NCBI RefSeq assembly: GCF_008033115.1
Contig: NZ_CP041203.1
Span: 2,728,001 to 2,792,000, forward strand
Direction: 5' to 3'
Source: Cellulomonas sp. Y8
Lineage (GTDB): Bacteria > Actinomycetota > Actinomycetes > Actinomycetales > Cellulomonadaceae
Length of the DNA: 64,000 nucleotides
Part shown: piece by piece, positions 52,430-61,183 of the stretch
Layout of the letters: each line of letters opens with the position of its first letter
Numbering within the stretch: the stretch's first letter is position 1
Translations under genes and position numbers: made by a program
The notes under the pieces: generated by a model
Told to the model about the DNA's origin: nothing
The model's input: only the letters and a program-made list of their open reading frames with translations
Database searches by the model: none

Positions 52430-53785
52430 ATGGCCGGCATCACCTTCAGCACCGGGCTGATCAGCAACTTCCCCACGGCAGACCTGATCGACTCCACCAT
52501 CGCGCTGGAGGCCAACCAGCAGACGCTGCTCTCGAAGAAGAAGAGCACGCTGTCGTCGCAGTCCACCGCGCTGCAGGCCCTCAACACCAAGGTCGCGTCG
52601 CTGACCGCCGCCGCCAAGGCCGCGGCGACCGCCTCGTCCTGGGAGGCCGTCAAGGCGAAGTCCTCCGCCGAGTCGGTCACCGCGACCACCACCTCCGACG
52701 CCCGCCCGTCGAGCGTCTCGTTCCGGGTCGACTCGGTCGCGGCGTCGCAGTCGACGCTGTACACGCTGCCGACGGCCTACTCCTCGGACACCCCGACCTT
52801 CACGCTGACCGGTGCCGACGGCGAGACCGTCTCGGTCAAGGCGCTGAGCAGCAACATCGGCGACATCGTCGCCGCCTTCAACGCCGAGGGCACCGGCGTC
52901 AAGGCGTCCGCCCTCAACGTCGGCACCGCCGCCGCGCCGGAGTACCGGCTGCAGCTGACCGGGACCGAGACGGGCAAGGGGAACACCTTCAGCATGACGG
53001 TGGACAACGCCGGGTCGGACACGACGTTCGAGGAGAAGACGATCCGCCCCGCCTCGGATGCCGAGATCGTCCTGTGGCCCGGCAGCGGCGCCGAGCAGAA
53101 GGTGAAGTCGTCCAAGAACGTCTTCGAGAACCTCGTCACCGGCGTCAACGTCACGGTGACCGCCAAGACGACCGACCCGGTGACCGTCGACGTGACCCGG
53201 GACGACTCCAAGCTGTCCGCGCTCGCGCAGGCACTGGTGAACAACCTCAACGCCGTGCTGGGCGACATCACGTCCTACACGACCAGCAAGACCGGGACGA
53301 ACGACGAGGGCACCGCGATCGTCACCGCGGGTCTGTTCTCCGGGAACGCGACGGTGCGCGCCCTGCAGCAGTCGCTGCTGGCCGCCGGGTCGAACTCCGC
53401 GAGCAACACCTCGCTGGCCGGCATCGGCATCTCGCTCGGCAAGGACGGCACCTTCGCGTTCGACGCCACCGTGTTCCAGACGGCGCTCACGAACGACCCC
53501 GACGCGGTGAGCAAGGCCGTGCAGGGTGTCGCCGGCTCGCTGCAGAAGATCGGCGAGGTCGCGTCCGACTCCGCCAAGGGCACGCTGACCCTGCAGGTCC
53601 AGAGCTACGACAGCGAGGTCAAGGACCTCACCGACCGCATCGCCGACTGGGACATCCGGCTGGAGGCGCGACGCGCCTCGCTGACCCAGATGTACGCGGC
53701 GATGGAGGTCCAGCTGTCGAACCTGAACTCCCAGTCCGACTACCTGACCACCCAGCTGAAGCAGCTCTCGGGCTCCTCCGACTGA
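52430..53785 (+). CDS. fliD: Flagellar filament cap protein FliD
   Basis: 451-residue HAP2. N-terminal ISNFPTADLIDSTIALEANQ, SSQSTALQALNTKVASLTAA is the FliD_N coiled part; the C-terminal helix region (QSYDSEVKDLTDRIADWDIR, LEARRASLTQMYAAMEVQLS) is FliD_C. It caps the filament for flagellin folding. Strong AGGAGG ribosome site. First gene of fliD-fliS-fliT-like; no FliA motif was found just upstream. Confidence 0.95.
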   Translation: MAGITFSTGLISNFPTADLIDSTIALEANQQTLLSKKKSTLSSQSTALQALNTKVASLTAAAKAAATASSWEAVKAKSSAESVTATTTSDARPSSVSFRVDSVAASQSTLYTLPTAYSSDTPTFTLTGADGETVSVKALSSNIGDIVAAFNAEGTGVKASALNVGTAAAPEYRLQLTGTETGKGNTFSMTVDNAGSDTTFEEKTIRPASDAEIVLWPGSGAEQKVKSSKNVFENLVTGVNVTVTAKTTDPVTVDVTRDDSKLSALAQALVNNLNAVLGDITSYTTSKTGTNDEGTAIVTAGLFSGNATVRALQQSLLAAGSNSASNTSLAGIGISLGKDGTFAFDATVFQTALTNDPDAVSKAVQGVAGSLQKIGEVASDSAKGTLTLQVQSYDSEVKDLTDRIADWDIRLEARRASLTQMYAAMEVQLSNLNSQSDYLTTQLKQLSGSSD

Positions 53786-53810
53786 CCCGAGCCCTGCAGG
53801 AAGGACCGCC

Positions 53811-54254
53811 GTGTACGACGCCCGGACCCGGTTCCTCGCCGACGCGGTCGCGACCGCGGGACCGGCGAAGCTCCTCACCATGCTGTACGACCGGCTGCTG
53901 CTCGATCTGGAGCGCGCGGAGGTCGCGCTCCGCGCGGGCGACCGCGCCACGGGGACGCAGCAGCTGGCCCACGCGCAGGAGATCGTCGCGGAGTTCATCG
54001 CGAACCTGAACGTGGCCGAGTGGGAGGGCGGCGACCGGCTGCTCTCGGTCTACACGTTCCTGCTCTCCGAGATGATCGGCGCGAGCATGGCCGGCGACGC
54101 CGACCGCGCCGCCGCGTGCCGCGGCCTGGTCGCGCCGCTGGCCGACGCCTGGCGCGAGGCCGCGCTCACGGTCGCGAACGACGTCCCGACGCAGCGTCGC
54201 GCCCCCGCCTTCGACACGGCCGAGACCGGCACCGGGGTGCTCGGTGTCGGCTGA
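53811..54254 (+). CDS. fliS: Flagellin chaperone FliS
   Basis: 147-residue helical chaperone that keeps flagellin unfolded for export. The family pattern is present: GPAKLLTMLYDRLLLDLERA, then AHAQEIVAEFIANLN and VYTFLLSEMIGASMAGD. GTG start after GGAAGGA. It overlaps the following gene by 11 bp. Confidence 0.94.
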   Translation: MYDARTRFLADAVATAGPAKLLTMLYDRLLLDLERAEVALRAGDRATGTQQLAHAQEIVAEFIANLNVAEWEGGDRLLSVYTFLLSEMIGASMAGDADRAAACRGLVAPLADAWREAALTVANDVPTQRRAPAFDTAETGTGVLGVG

Positions 54255-54687
54255 CACGGCGGTCGCGCCCGTCGAGCGCAGCACCGCCGGGACCGCCCTC
54301 GACGCCGACGGCCGGTCCGCGCAGCACGCGGCCGACCGCGAGGCGCCCGACCCCGGACGCGCCGGCCGCGAGGCCGCCTGGGTGGCGGCGCTCGCCGAGA
54401 TGGAGCTCGAGGCCGAGCGCGCCGAGGTCCTGCTGGCCGGCGCCCAGAGCGCGGAGGCCCCCACGGAGGCCGACGTCGCCCTCACCGCGCCCTGGCGCAC
54501 CCCCCGCGGGCTCGGCCCGCTGCCCGTCGCGCTCGCGCCGCGGGCCGCCGCGCTGGTCGAGCGCCAGCGCGACCTCGTGCGCCGGACCGCCGACCAGCTC
54601 GCCGAGCACCGCCGCCGGCTGCGCACCGCCGACGGGCTGCGCACGCGCCCGGCCCCGGCCCCGGCCTACCTCGACGTCGAGGGCTGA
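54244..54687 (+). CDS. FliT-position hypothetical flagellar protein
   Basis: 147-residue protein with no sure family. It is helical with Ala/Arg/Glu-rich stretches (AAWVAALAEMELEAERAEVL; LVERQRDLVRRTADQLAEHR) and a Pro-rich end. FliT chaperones are small helical proteins encoded just after fliS, so the position suggests a FliT-like role for FliD export. GTG start inside fliS (11-bp overlap) implies coupling. Confidence 0.62.
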   Translation: MSADTAVAPVERSTAGTALDADGRSAQHAADREAPDPGRAGREAAWVAALAEMELEAERAEVLLAGAQSAEAPTEADVALTAPWRTPRGLGPLPVALAPRAAALVERQRDLVRRTADQLAEHRRRLRTADGLRTRPAPAPAYLDVEG

Positions 54688-54702
54688 GACCGGCCCGCGG
54701 GC

Positions 54703-54718
54703 CTGGGTGCCAGCACCC
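54703..54718. promoter_or_regulatory. Palindrome CTGGGTGCCAGCACCC, copy 2
   Basis: Second exact copy of the 16-mer at 8370; with one more base it becomes TGGGTG-CCAG-CACCCA (54704-54719). It lies 16 bp after the FliT-like stop and ~95 bp upstream of the flgB promoter. A small hairpin (GCCGGA-CATTC-TCCGGC, 54728-54744) follows. Terminator or operator, undecided. Confidence 0.5.
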
Positions 54719-54812
54719 ACAAAGGCCGCCGGACATTCTCCGGCAAATTCGGACAACCCGTTCGAATCGCGTCCGCCGCGCGAGTGATCCGCGACATTTC
54801 TCGGGCGCACGC

Positions 54813-54838
54813 CTCAGCACGACCCGCGCCCCGCCGAT
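54813..54838 (+). promoter_or_regulatory. FliA-type (sigma-28) promoter of flgB operon
   Basis: CTCA at 54813-54816, 16 nt, GCCGAT at 54833-54838, ~80 bp before flgB. It may drive the whole basal-body operon. Confidence 0.78.
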
Positions 54839-54920
54839 GGGACGCGTGAGCACGGATCGCTCGCGCAGCAGGCCACGGATTAGGCCGACCAGGACCAACC
54901 TCGGGTGAGGGTGACCCTGC

Positions 54921-55268
54921 ATGGGCATGTTCGACTCCGTCAGCTACGTCGCGATCAACAGCGCGCTCGACGGCCTGGCCGCGCGCCAGCGCGCCATCGC
55001 CGAGAACGTGGCGAACATCCAGACCCCTGGCTACCACGCCAAGAAGGTCCAGTTCGAGGACGCCCTCGCCCGCGCGGTCTCCGCCGGCACCGGCGCCGCG
55101 TCGGCCACCACGGCCCGCTCCCTCGAGCCCACCCGCCTCGACGGCAACAACGTCAACCTCGACGAGGAGACGCTGCTGAACGTCGACACCCAGCTGCGCT
55201 ACCAGCTCGCGACCCAGGCCGTGGACGGCACGTTCTCCGGCGTCCGCACCGCGATGAGGACCTCCTGA
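54921..55268 (+). CDS. flgB: Flagellar basal-body rod protein FlgB
   Basis: 115-residue proximal rod protein. [36 protein letters not shown] is the standard rod signature. ATG chosen at 54921, ~10 bp after GAGGGTG; a second in-frame ATG two codons later is less well placed. TGATG overlap with flgC. Confidence 0.95.
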   Translation: MGMFDSVSYVAINSALDGLAARQRAIAENVANIQTPGYHAKKVQFEDALARAVSAGTGAASATTARSLEPTRLDGNNVNLDEETLLNVDTQLRYQLATQAVDGTFSGVRTAMRTS

Positions 55269-55672
55269 TGACGACGTTCGGGGCGATCGGCATCGCCAGC
55301 ACCGGCATGACCGTGTACCGCAAGTGGATCGACGCGGTCAGCGACAACCTCGCCAACATGAACAACGCGACCGCCACCTCGGAGGCCGCCTACCAGGCCA
55401 AGTACGTCGTGGCGTCGGAGATCTCCTCCGCGAACGGCGGTGGCGCGCAGGTGTCCGGCATCGCGCTCGGCCCCGCCGAGGGCCGCGTGGTCTACGAGCC
55501 GACCAACCCGCTCGCGGACGAGGACGGCTACGTGCGGTACCCCGAGGTCGACATGGCCTCCCAGATGACGCAGCTGATCATGGCGCAGCGCGGCTACCAG
55601 GCGAACGCGGCGGTCGTGGACCGCGCGAAGTCGTCCTACGAGGCGGCGCTGCAGATCGGACGGAACTCGTGA
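55268..55672 (+). CDS. flgC: Flagellar basal-body rod protein FlgC
   Basis: 134-residue rod protein: [30 protein letters not shown] at the start, and [38 protein letters not shown] at the end. Coupled to flgB (TGATG) and to fliE (GTGA overlap). Confidence 0.96.
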   Translation: MTTFGAIGIASTGMTVYRKWIDAVSDNLANMNNATATSEAAYQAKYVVASEISSANGGGAQVSGIALGPAEGRVVYEPTNPLADEDGYVRYPEVDMASQMTQLIMAQRGYQANAAVVDRAKSSYEAALQIGRNS

Positions 55673-56010
55673 GCATCCAGCCCGTCAGCGGGGTGTCCGG
55701 CGTGACCGGACCCTCCTCCCTCTCCGAGCTGTCGGACCTCGCCGGCCTGCAGGGCCTCGGCGCGACCGGCGCGACCGGCACCGCCGGGGCCGACGGCGGG
55801 TTCGCCGCGGCGCTCGGCGCCGTCGACCACGTCCAGCAGCTCCAGTCCACGAGCCAGGCGCTCGCCGTCCAGGCCGTCACCGGCGACCTCGACGACGTGC
55901 ACGACTACACGATCGCGTCGTCCGAGGCGAAGCTCGCCCTCGAGCTCACCGCCGCCGTGCGCAACAAGGCCGTCGACGCGTTCACCGAGATCATGAGGAT
56001 GCAGGCCTGA
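55669..56010 (+). CDS. fliE: Flagellar hook-basal body protein FliE
   Basis: 113-residue adaptor between the MS ring and rod. The Gly/Ala-rich first half is variable; the C-terminal helix [38 protein letters not shown] is the diagnostic FliE end. GTG start overlapping flgC; TGATG overlap with fliF. Confidence 0.94.
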   Translation: MSIQPVSGVSGVTGPSSLSELSDLAGLQGLGATGATGTAGADGGFAAALGAVDHVQQLQSTSQALAVQAVTGDLDDVHDYTIASSEAKLALELTAAVRNKAVDAFTEIMRMQA

Positions 56011-57608
56011 TGCCCGCCCAGGTGAAGTCCCTGTTCGGCCGCATGAGCGGCGCGGTGAAGCAGTTCTCGCTCCCGCAGAAGACCTTCGCGATCATCGCTG
56101 TCGCCGCGATCCTGCTCGGCGGGTTCGCGATCTACTCGTGGGCCTCGAAGCCCACGCTGGCCCCGCTGTTCTCCGGGCTGTCCGCCACCGACGCGTCGGC
56201 CGTGGTCGACCAGCTGTCGGCCGAGGGCGTGTCCTACGAGCTGACCGACGGCGGCGGCACGGTCATGGTGCCGCAGGACAAGCTGTACTCGATGCGGCTC
56301 AAGCTCGCCGCCGCGGGGCTGCCCGCCAACGCCGAGGGCGACGGCTACTCGCTGCTCGACGGGATGTCGATGACGTCCAGCGAGTTCCAGCAGCAGACCA
56401 CCTACACCCGCGCCCTGGAGGGCGAGCTCGCGAAGACGGTCGGCGCCATGTCCGGCGTCGAGGCCGCCACGGTCAAGCTCGCGCTGCCCGAGGACTCGGT
56501 GTTCGTCTCGCAGCAGCAGGACCCGACGGCGTCGGTGTTCGTGCGCACCAAGACCGGCACCCAGCTCAGCAACGACCAGGTCGAGGCGATCGTCCACCTG
56601 GTGTCGGCCGGCATCGAGGGCATGAAGGCCACCGACGTGGCCGTCGTCGACTCCACCGGCAAGGTGCTGTCCGAGGTCGGCACCGGGCTCACCGGCGGCA
56701 CCGGCGACGAGGCCACCTCGGCCTACGAGCAGCGGGTCACCGGCGCCGTGCAGGCGCTGCTGGACCAGGTCGTCGGCGCGGGCAAGTCCGCCGTGACCGT
56801 CACCGCCTCGCTGAACCAGGACCAGACCCAGCGCACCTCCGAGGAGTTCTCGGCCACCGAGAACACCCCGCCGCTCGTGTCCTCGACGACGACCGAGGAG
56901 TACACGGGCTCGGGCTCCGGCACCGCCACCGGCGTGCTCGGCCCGGACAACATCGCGGTGCCCACGGGCGAGGGCGACGGCACCGGCTCCTACACGAACA
57001 CCACCGAGGACGTCAGCAACGCGGTGAACAAGGTCACCGAGGTCACCACGGTGGCCCCGGGCACGGTCGAGAAGCAGTCGCTCGCGGTGCTGGTCGACCA
57101 GAACGCCGCGGCCGGCATCGACCTGAACCAGCTCACGGCGACCCTGACCGCCGCCGCGGGCATCGACACGACGCGCGGCGACACCATCGCGGTGCAGGCC
57201 ATGGCCTTCGACACCACGGGCGCCGACGCCGCGGCGGAGGCCCTCGCGGCCGCCGACGCCCAGGCCGAGGCCGACCGCCGCGCGGACCTGCTCCGGCAGG
57301 CGGTGATCGCCGGCGCCCTGCTGCTGGTCGTGATCGTGGTCGCGATCGTGCTGGCCCGTCGCTCGCGGCGGAGCAAGCGCGAGGCGCTGGACATCGGCGA
57401 GCTCCCGCTGATGGACGGCCCCGACCCGGCCGCCGAGCTCGACGAGCTGCCCGAGATCCCGCCGGCCCTGCCCGGGCCCGCCGAGATCGACCCGGTCGCC
57501 GAGTCGCTCGCGGTCAAGCGCGCCGAGATCGCCGCGCTCGCCGACGAGCAGCCCGAGGAGGTCGCGGACCTCCTGCGCGGCTGGCTGACCCCCGCCGGGC
57601 GGCGCTGA
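56010..57608 (+). CDS. fliF: Flagellar MS-ring protein FliF
   Basis: 532-residue ring protein. First membrane helix about residues 29-48 (FAIIAVAAILLGGFAIYSWA), then the ring-building motifs (GLSATDASAVVDQLSAEGVS), a Thr/Gly-rich periplasmic part with Asn/Val repeats, second helix near 431-450 (AVIAGALLLVVIVVAIVLAR), and a cytoplasmic tail that binds FliG (SLAVKRAEIAALADEQPEEV, ADLLRGWL). TGATG coupling on both sides. Confidence 0.97.
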   Translation: MPAQVKSLFGRMSGAVKQFSLPQKTFAIIAVAAILLGGFAIYSWASKPTLAPLFSGLSATDASAVVDQLSAEGVSYELTDGGGTVMVPQDKLYSMRLKLAAAGLPANAEGDGYSLLDGMSMTSSEFQQQTTYTRALEGELAKTVGAMSGVEAATVKLALPEDSVFVSQQQDPTASVFVRTKTGTQLSNDQVEAIVHLVSAGIEGMKATDVAVVDSTGKVLSEVGTGLTGGTGDEATSAYEQRVTGAVQALLDQVVGAGKSAVTVTASLNQDQTQRTSEEFSATENTPPLVSSTTTEEYTGSGSGTATGVLGPDNIAVPTGEGDGTGSYTNTTEDVSNAVNKVTEVTTVAPGTVEKQSLAVLVDQNAAAGIDLNQLTATLTAAAGIDTTRGDTIAVQAMAFDTTGADAAAEALAAADAQAEADRRADLLRQAVIAGALLLVVIVVAIVLARRSRRSKREALDIGELPLMDGPDPAAELDELPEIPPALPGPAEIDPVAESLAVKRAEIAALADEQPEEVADLLRGWLTPAGRR

Positions 57609-58615
57609 TGTCCACCGCCACGCTGACCGGCACCCAGAAGGCCGCCATGCTGCTGCTGCAGCTCGGCCGGGAGCGCGCCGCCAAGGTCATGGCCAAGCTC
57701 GAGACCGCCGAGATCGAGGAGCTCACCGCCGAGATCATGCGGCTGGAGCGCGTGGACGCGACGGTCGCGGACGAGGTCGTCGAGGAGTTCTACGCCGCGT
57801 CGGCCATCGGCCCGAGCGTCAACGGCGGCCTCGGCTACGCCACCCAGCTGCTGGAGGGCGCCCTCGGCCGCGACGAGGCCGCGGGCATGATCGAGCGCCT
57901 GCAGACCTCGATGGCCGGCCAGCCGTTCGAGTTCCTGCAGCACGCCGACGCCCGCCAGGTGCTGTCCCTGCTGAACGGCGAGCACCCGCAGGCCGTCGCG
58001 CTGGTGCTCGCGCACCTGCGCCCCGAGCACGCGTCCGCGATCCTGGCCGGCCTGCCGTCGGACCAGCAGTCCGAGGTCGCGCACCGCATCGCCCTGATGG
58101 AGCGCGCGTCCCCGGACGTCGTCGCGGTCATCGCCGAGTCGATGCAGCGCAAGGCCTCCACCGTGCTGACCCCGAACGAGCTGTCCGCCGTCGGCGGCGT
58201 GCAGCCGCTGGTCGAGATCATCAACCGCGCCGACCCGACCACCGAGAAGCTCATCCTCGAGGGGCTGCAGAGCCGCGACGAGGCGCTGGCCGACGAGGTG
58301 CGCAGCCGGATGTTCGTCTTCGGCGACATCGTGCTGCTCGAGGACCGCGCGATGCAGCTGGTGCTGCGCCAGGTCGAGACCAACGAGCTGTCGGTCGCCC
58401 TGAAGGGCGCGTCGCCCGAGGTGCGGGACAAGATCCTGCGCAACCTGTCCGAGCGCGCCCGGGAGAACCTCGAGGAGGAGATCGAGCTGCTCGGCCCGGT
58501 CCGCCTCTCGCAGGTGGAGGAGGCCCGTGCGGGCATCGTCCAGGCGATCCGCCGCCTCGAGGAGTCGGGCCAGATCGTGATCCGGCGCGAGGGCGAGGAC
58601 GAGTATGTCTCCTGA
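57608..58615 (+). CDS. fliG: Flagellar motor switch protein FliG
   Basis: 335-residue switch protein. N-terminal domain GTQKAAMLLLQLGRERAAKV, middle EHPQAVALVLAHLRPEHASA, and the C-terminal torque helix with RSRMFVFGDIVLLEDRAMQL, VLRQVETNELSVALKG. Charged torque residues are kept. fliH begins 11 bp before the stop. Confidence 0.97.
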   Translation: MSTATLTGTQKAAMLLLQLGRERAAKVMAKLETAEIEELTAEIMRLERVDATVADEVVEEFYAASAIGPSVNGGLGYATQLLEGALGRDEAAGMIERLQTSMAGQPFEFLQHADARQVLSLLNGEHPQAVALVLAHLRPEHASAILAGLPSDQQSEVAHRIALMERASPDVVAVIAESMQRKASTVLTPNELSAVGGVQPLVEIINRADPTTEKLILEGLQSRDEALADEVRSRMFVFGDIVLLEDRAMQLVLRQVETNELSVALKGASPEVRDKILRNLSERARENLEEEIELLGPVRLSQVEEARAGIVQAIRRLEESGQIVIRREGEDEYVS

Positions 58616-59291
58616 GCCCCGCACCTTCACGCAGGCGTTCGGCGGCTCCGCGGCCGGGCTCGCGACGGCCGAGCCGTCGCGCGCCGAGGGCTACGCCGCG
58701 GGGTACGCGGCCGGCTACGCCGCGGGCGCCCGGGAGGCCGCCCGTGCCGCCGAGGCCCAGGCGGCCCGCGTGCAGCGCGAGCGCGCCGAGGCCGACGCGC
58801 GGCGCGCCGCCGAGCACGCCGACGCCCTCGCCGTGCTGGCCCGGAGCGCCCGGGCCGCGGCCGACCGCAGCGCGCCGGTGCTCGCGTCCGCCGAGCACGC
58901 GCTGCACGCGGCCGCGCTCGACCTGGCCGCGGCCCTGCTCGGCGCCGAGCTGTCGGACGCGCCGACGTCCGCCGCGGCGGCGCTCGCCCGGGTCCGCACG
59001 CTGGACCCGGCGCGGGAGGTGCACACCGTCCGGCTGCACCCGCGGGACCTCGCGGTGCTGCGCGCGGCGCTCGTGGGCGGGCTCCCGGAGGGCGAGGCCC
59101 CGGCCGGCGGCGACGTCCTGGCCGGGCTGCCCGACCTGACCGGCGTCGAGCTCGTCGCGGACCCGTCGCTCGCGCCCGGCGACGCCGTGGGCGAGTTCCC
59201 CGACGGCTACCTCGACGCGCGCCTCGGCGCGGCGCTCGACCGCGCCCGGGCGGCCCTCGCCGCCGGCGCCGGGGAGGCCGGAGCCGCATGA
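58605..59291 (+). CDS. fliH: Flagellar assembly protein FliH
   Basis: 228-residue regulator of the export ATPase. An N-terminal stretch with YAAGYAAGYAAGAREAARAA (GxxxG repeats) is a FliH hallmark; a V-ATPase-E-like C-terminal domain follows (VRTLDPAREVHTVRLHPRDL; DGYLDARLGAALDRARAAL). ATG inside fliG; stop overlaps fliI by ATGA. Confidence 0.93.
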   Translation: MSPEPRTFTQAFGGSAAGLATAEPSRAEGYAAGYAAGYAAGAREAARAAEAQAARVQRERAEADARRAAEHADALAVLARSARAAADRSAPVLASAEHALHAAALDLAAALLGAELSDAPTSAAAALARVRTLDPAREVHTVRLHPRDLAVLRAALVGGLPEGEAPAGGDVLAGLPDLTGVELVADPSLAPGDAVGEFPDGYLDARLGAALDRARAALAAGAGEAGAA

Positions 59292-60739
59292 GCACGCCCA
59301 CCGCCGCCGCCGTGCTGCCGACCCCGCGCGACGGGGCCGCCGCGCCCGCGGCCGCCGCGCCCGGGACCGCCGGCACCGCGCCGGTCGTCGCCCCGGCGCC
59401 CGCCGCGCACGACGCCGCGCTGCTGCGCACCCCCGCGTGGGGCGCGGCGCTCGGCGCCGCCCGGCCGGAGCGCGTCGGCACCGTCCGCGGCGTCGTCGGC
59501 CTGACGGTCGAGGTCGCCGGCACCGGTGCGGCCGTCGGCGAGCTCGTCGCCATCGACCCGGGCGACGGCACCGAGGTGCCCGCCGAGGTCGTCGCGACCG
59601 GCCACGGCTCCGCGCAGGCGATGCCGCTCGGCCCGACGCACGGCCTGCGTGCCGGGATGCCGGTGCGCCCGCGGGGCACCGCGCTGACGGCGCCGGTCGG
59701 CCCCGGCCTGCTCGGCCGGGTGCTCGACGGGCTCGGCCGGCCGATCGACGGCAAGGGCCCGCTGCTGGGCGTCGGCGCCGCCGAGGTGACGGGGCACGCC
59801 CCGCACCCGCTGGCCCGCGCCCGCGTCGCCCAGCCGCTCGACCTCGGCGTGCGGGTGCTCGACACCCTGGTCACCGCCGGCCGCGGTCAGCGCCTCGGCC
59901 TGTTCGCCGGCTCCGGCGTCGGCAAGTCGTCCCTGCTGTCGATGATCGCCCGCGGCACCGACGCGCAGGTCTCCGTGATCGCCCTGGTCGGCGAGCGCGG
60001 GCGCGAGGTGCGCGAGTTCCTCGAGGACGACCTCGGCCCCGAGGGCCTGGCCCGGTCGGTCGTCGTCGTGGCGACCTCCGACGAGCCGCCGCTCGTCCGG
60101 CTGCGCTCCGCGTTCGTCGCGACCCGGATCGCCGAGTGGTTCCGCGACCGCGGCGACGACGTCGTGCTGATGATGGACTCGCTGACCCGCGTCGCCATGG
60201 CGCAGCGCGAGATCGGTCTGTCCGTCGGCGAGCCCCCGGCCACCCGCGGCTACCCGCCGAGCACGTTCGCGCTGCTCGCCCAGCTGCTGGAGCGCGCGGG
60301 CACCGGTGCGACCGGCTCGGTCACCGGCCTGTACACCGTGCTGGTGGACGGCGACGACCACAACGAGCCGATCGCCGACGCCGCGCGGTCCATCCTCGAC
60401 GGCCACGTCGTGCTGGAGCGGTCGCTCGCGGTCGCCGGGCACTTCCCGTCCGTCGACGCGCTGGCCTCGATCTCCCGCGTCGCCTCCCGCGTGACCGGCC
60501 CGGACCAGAAGGCCGCCGCCACCCGGCTCCGCCGCGTGATGGCCGCGCGCCGCCAGGCCCAGGACCTGCTCGACGTCGGCGCCTACGTCGCCGGGTCGAA
60601 CCCGCTGGTGGACGCCGCCGTCGCGCACGGCGCGGACATCGACGCCTTCCTCCGGCAGGGCATGGACGAGCGCGCGCCGTCGGCCGACTCCTGGGCGCGG
60701 CTCGGTGCGCTCGTCGCCGCGATGGGGGACCTGCCGTGA
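59288..60739 (+). CDS. fliI: Flagellum-specific ATPase FliI
   Basis: 483-residue type III export ATPase. A ~45-residue Ala/Pro-rich leader precedes the usual start. Walker A LFAGSGVGKSSLLS lies near residue 205-218, GERGREVREFLEDDLG follows, Walker B is VVLMMDSLTRVAMAQREIGL, and the EPPATRGYPPS segment is typical of F1-beta relatives. Start ATG in the fliH stop; stop overlaps fliJ by GTGA. Confidence 0.97.
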   Translation: MSTPTAAAVLPTPRDGAAAPAAAAPGTAGTAPVVAPAPAAHDAALLRTPAWGAALGAARPERVGTVRGVVGLTVEVAGTGAAVGELVAIDPGDGTEVPAEVVATGHGSAQAMPLGPTHGLRAGMPVRPRGTALTAPVGPGLLGRVLDGLGRPIDGKGPLLGVGAAEVTGHAPHPLARARVAQPLDLGVRVLDTLVTAGRGQRLGLFAGSGVGKSSLLSMIARGTDAQVSVIALVGERGREVREFLEDDLGPEGLARSVVVVATSDEPPLVRLRSAFVATRIAEWFRDRGDDVVLMMDSLTRVAMAQREIGLSVGEPPATRGYPPSTFALLAQLLERAGTGATGSVTGLYTVLVDGDDHNEPIADAARSILDGHVVLERSLAVAGHFPSVDALASISRVASRVTGPDQKAAATRLRRVMAARRQAQDLLDVGAYVAGSNPLVDAAVAHGADIDAFLRQGMDERAPSADSWARLGALVAAMGDLP

Positions 60740-61183
60740 GCCGCGCCTTCCGGCTGGCCGGGCTGCTGCGCCTCCGCGCGCTCGCCGAGGAGCAGGCCGC
60801 CGCCCAGCGCGCGACCAGTGCCCGCGGCCGCGACGCCGCCGTGGCGCGCGCCGCCGCGACCGAGGCCGCGCTCGGCTCCGCGGTGTTCCCGCAGGGCGCC
60901 GACCCCCGCGGCGTGCAGGCCGTCGTCGCCAGCCGGCTCGCGCTGTCCGCGCTGCTGGTCGACCGGCGCGCGCAGGTGCTCGTCGCGCAGGACGAGGTCG
61001 CCGCCGACGCGGCGTGGTCCGCCGCGCGCACGCAGACCCGCACGCTCGAGAAGCTGCAGGAGAAGCACGAGACGGTCGTCCGCGCCGAGGAGCAGCGGGG
61101 CCGAGCAGGTCGTGCTGGACGAGGTCGCCGGCCGCCGCCGCGCCGCGGTGCCCGCCGGGGCCGACGCGGAGGGGGACCGGTGA
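60736..61183 (+). pseudogene. fliJ: Flagellar FliJ protein, single-base frameshift
   Basis: Coiled-coil FliJ (export ATPase stalk) in two frames. GTG start, FRLAGLLRLRALAEEQAAAQ, and helices to EKLQEKHETVVRAEEQR are normal. A GGGG run at 61097-61100 then shifts the frame; with one G removed it reads on as AEQVVLDEVAGRRRAAVPAG to a stop at 61183, giving a ~148-residue FliJ. As written, frame 1 has no stop and would fuse FliJ to the NlpC/P60 protein downstream. The real genome may well have an intact fliJ. Confidence 0.8.

Noticed and set aside
54750..54785. GTTCGAATC sequence like a tRNA T-loop before flgB
   Set aside because: The flanking bases do not form a five-pair T-stem, and no acceptor, D or anticodon arms could be folded upstream. 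Chance similarity.
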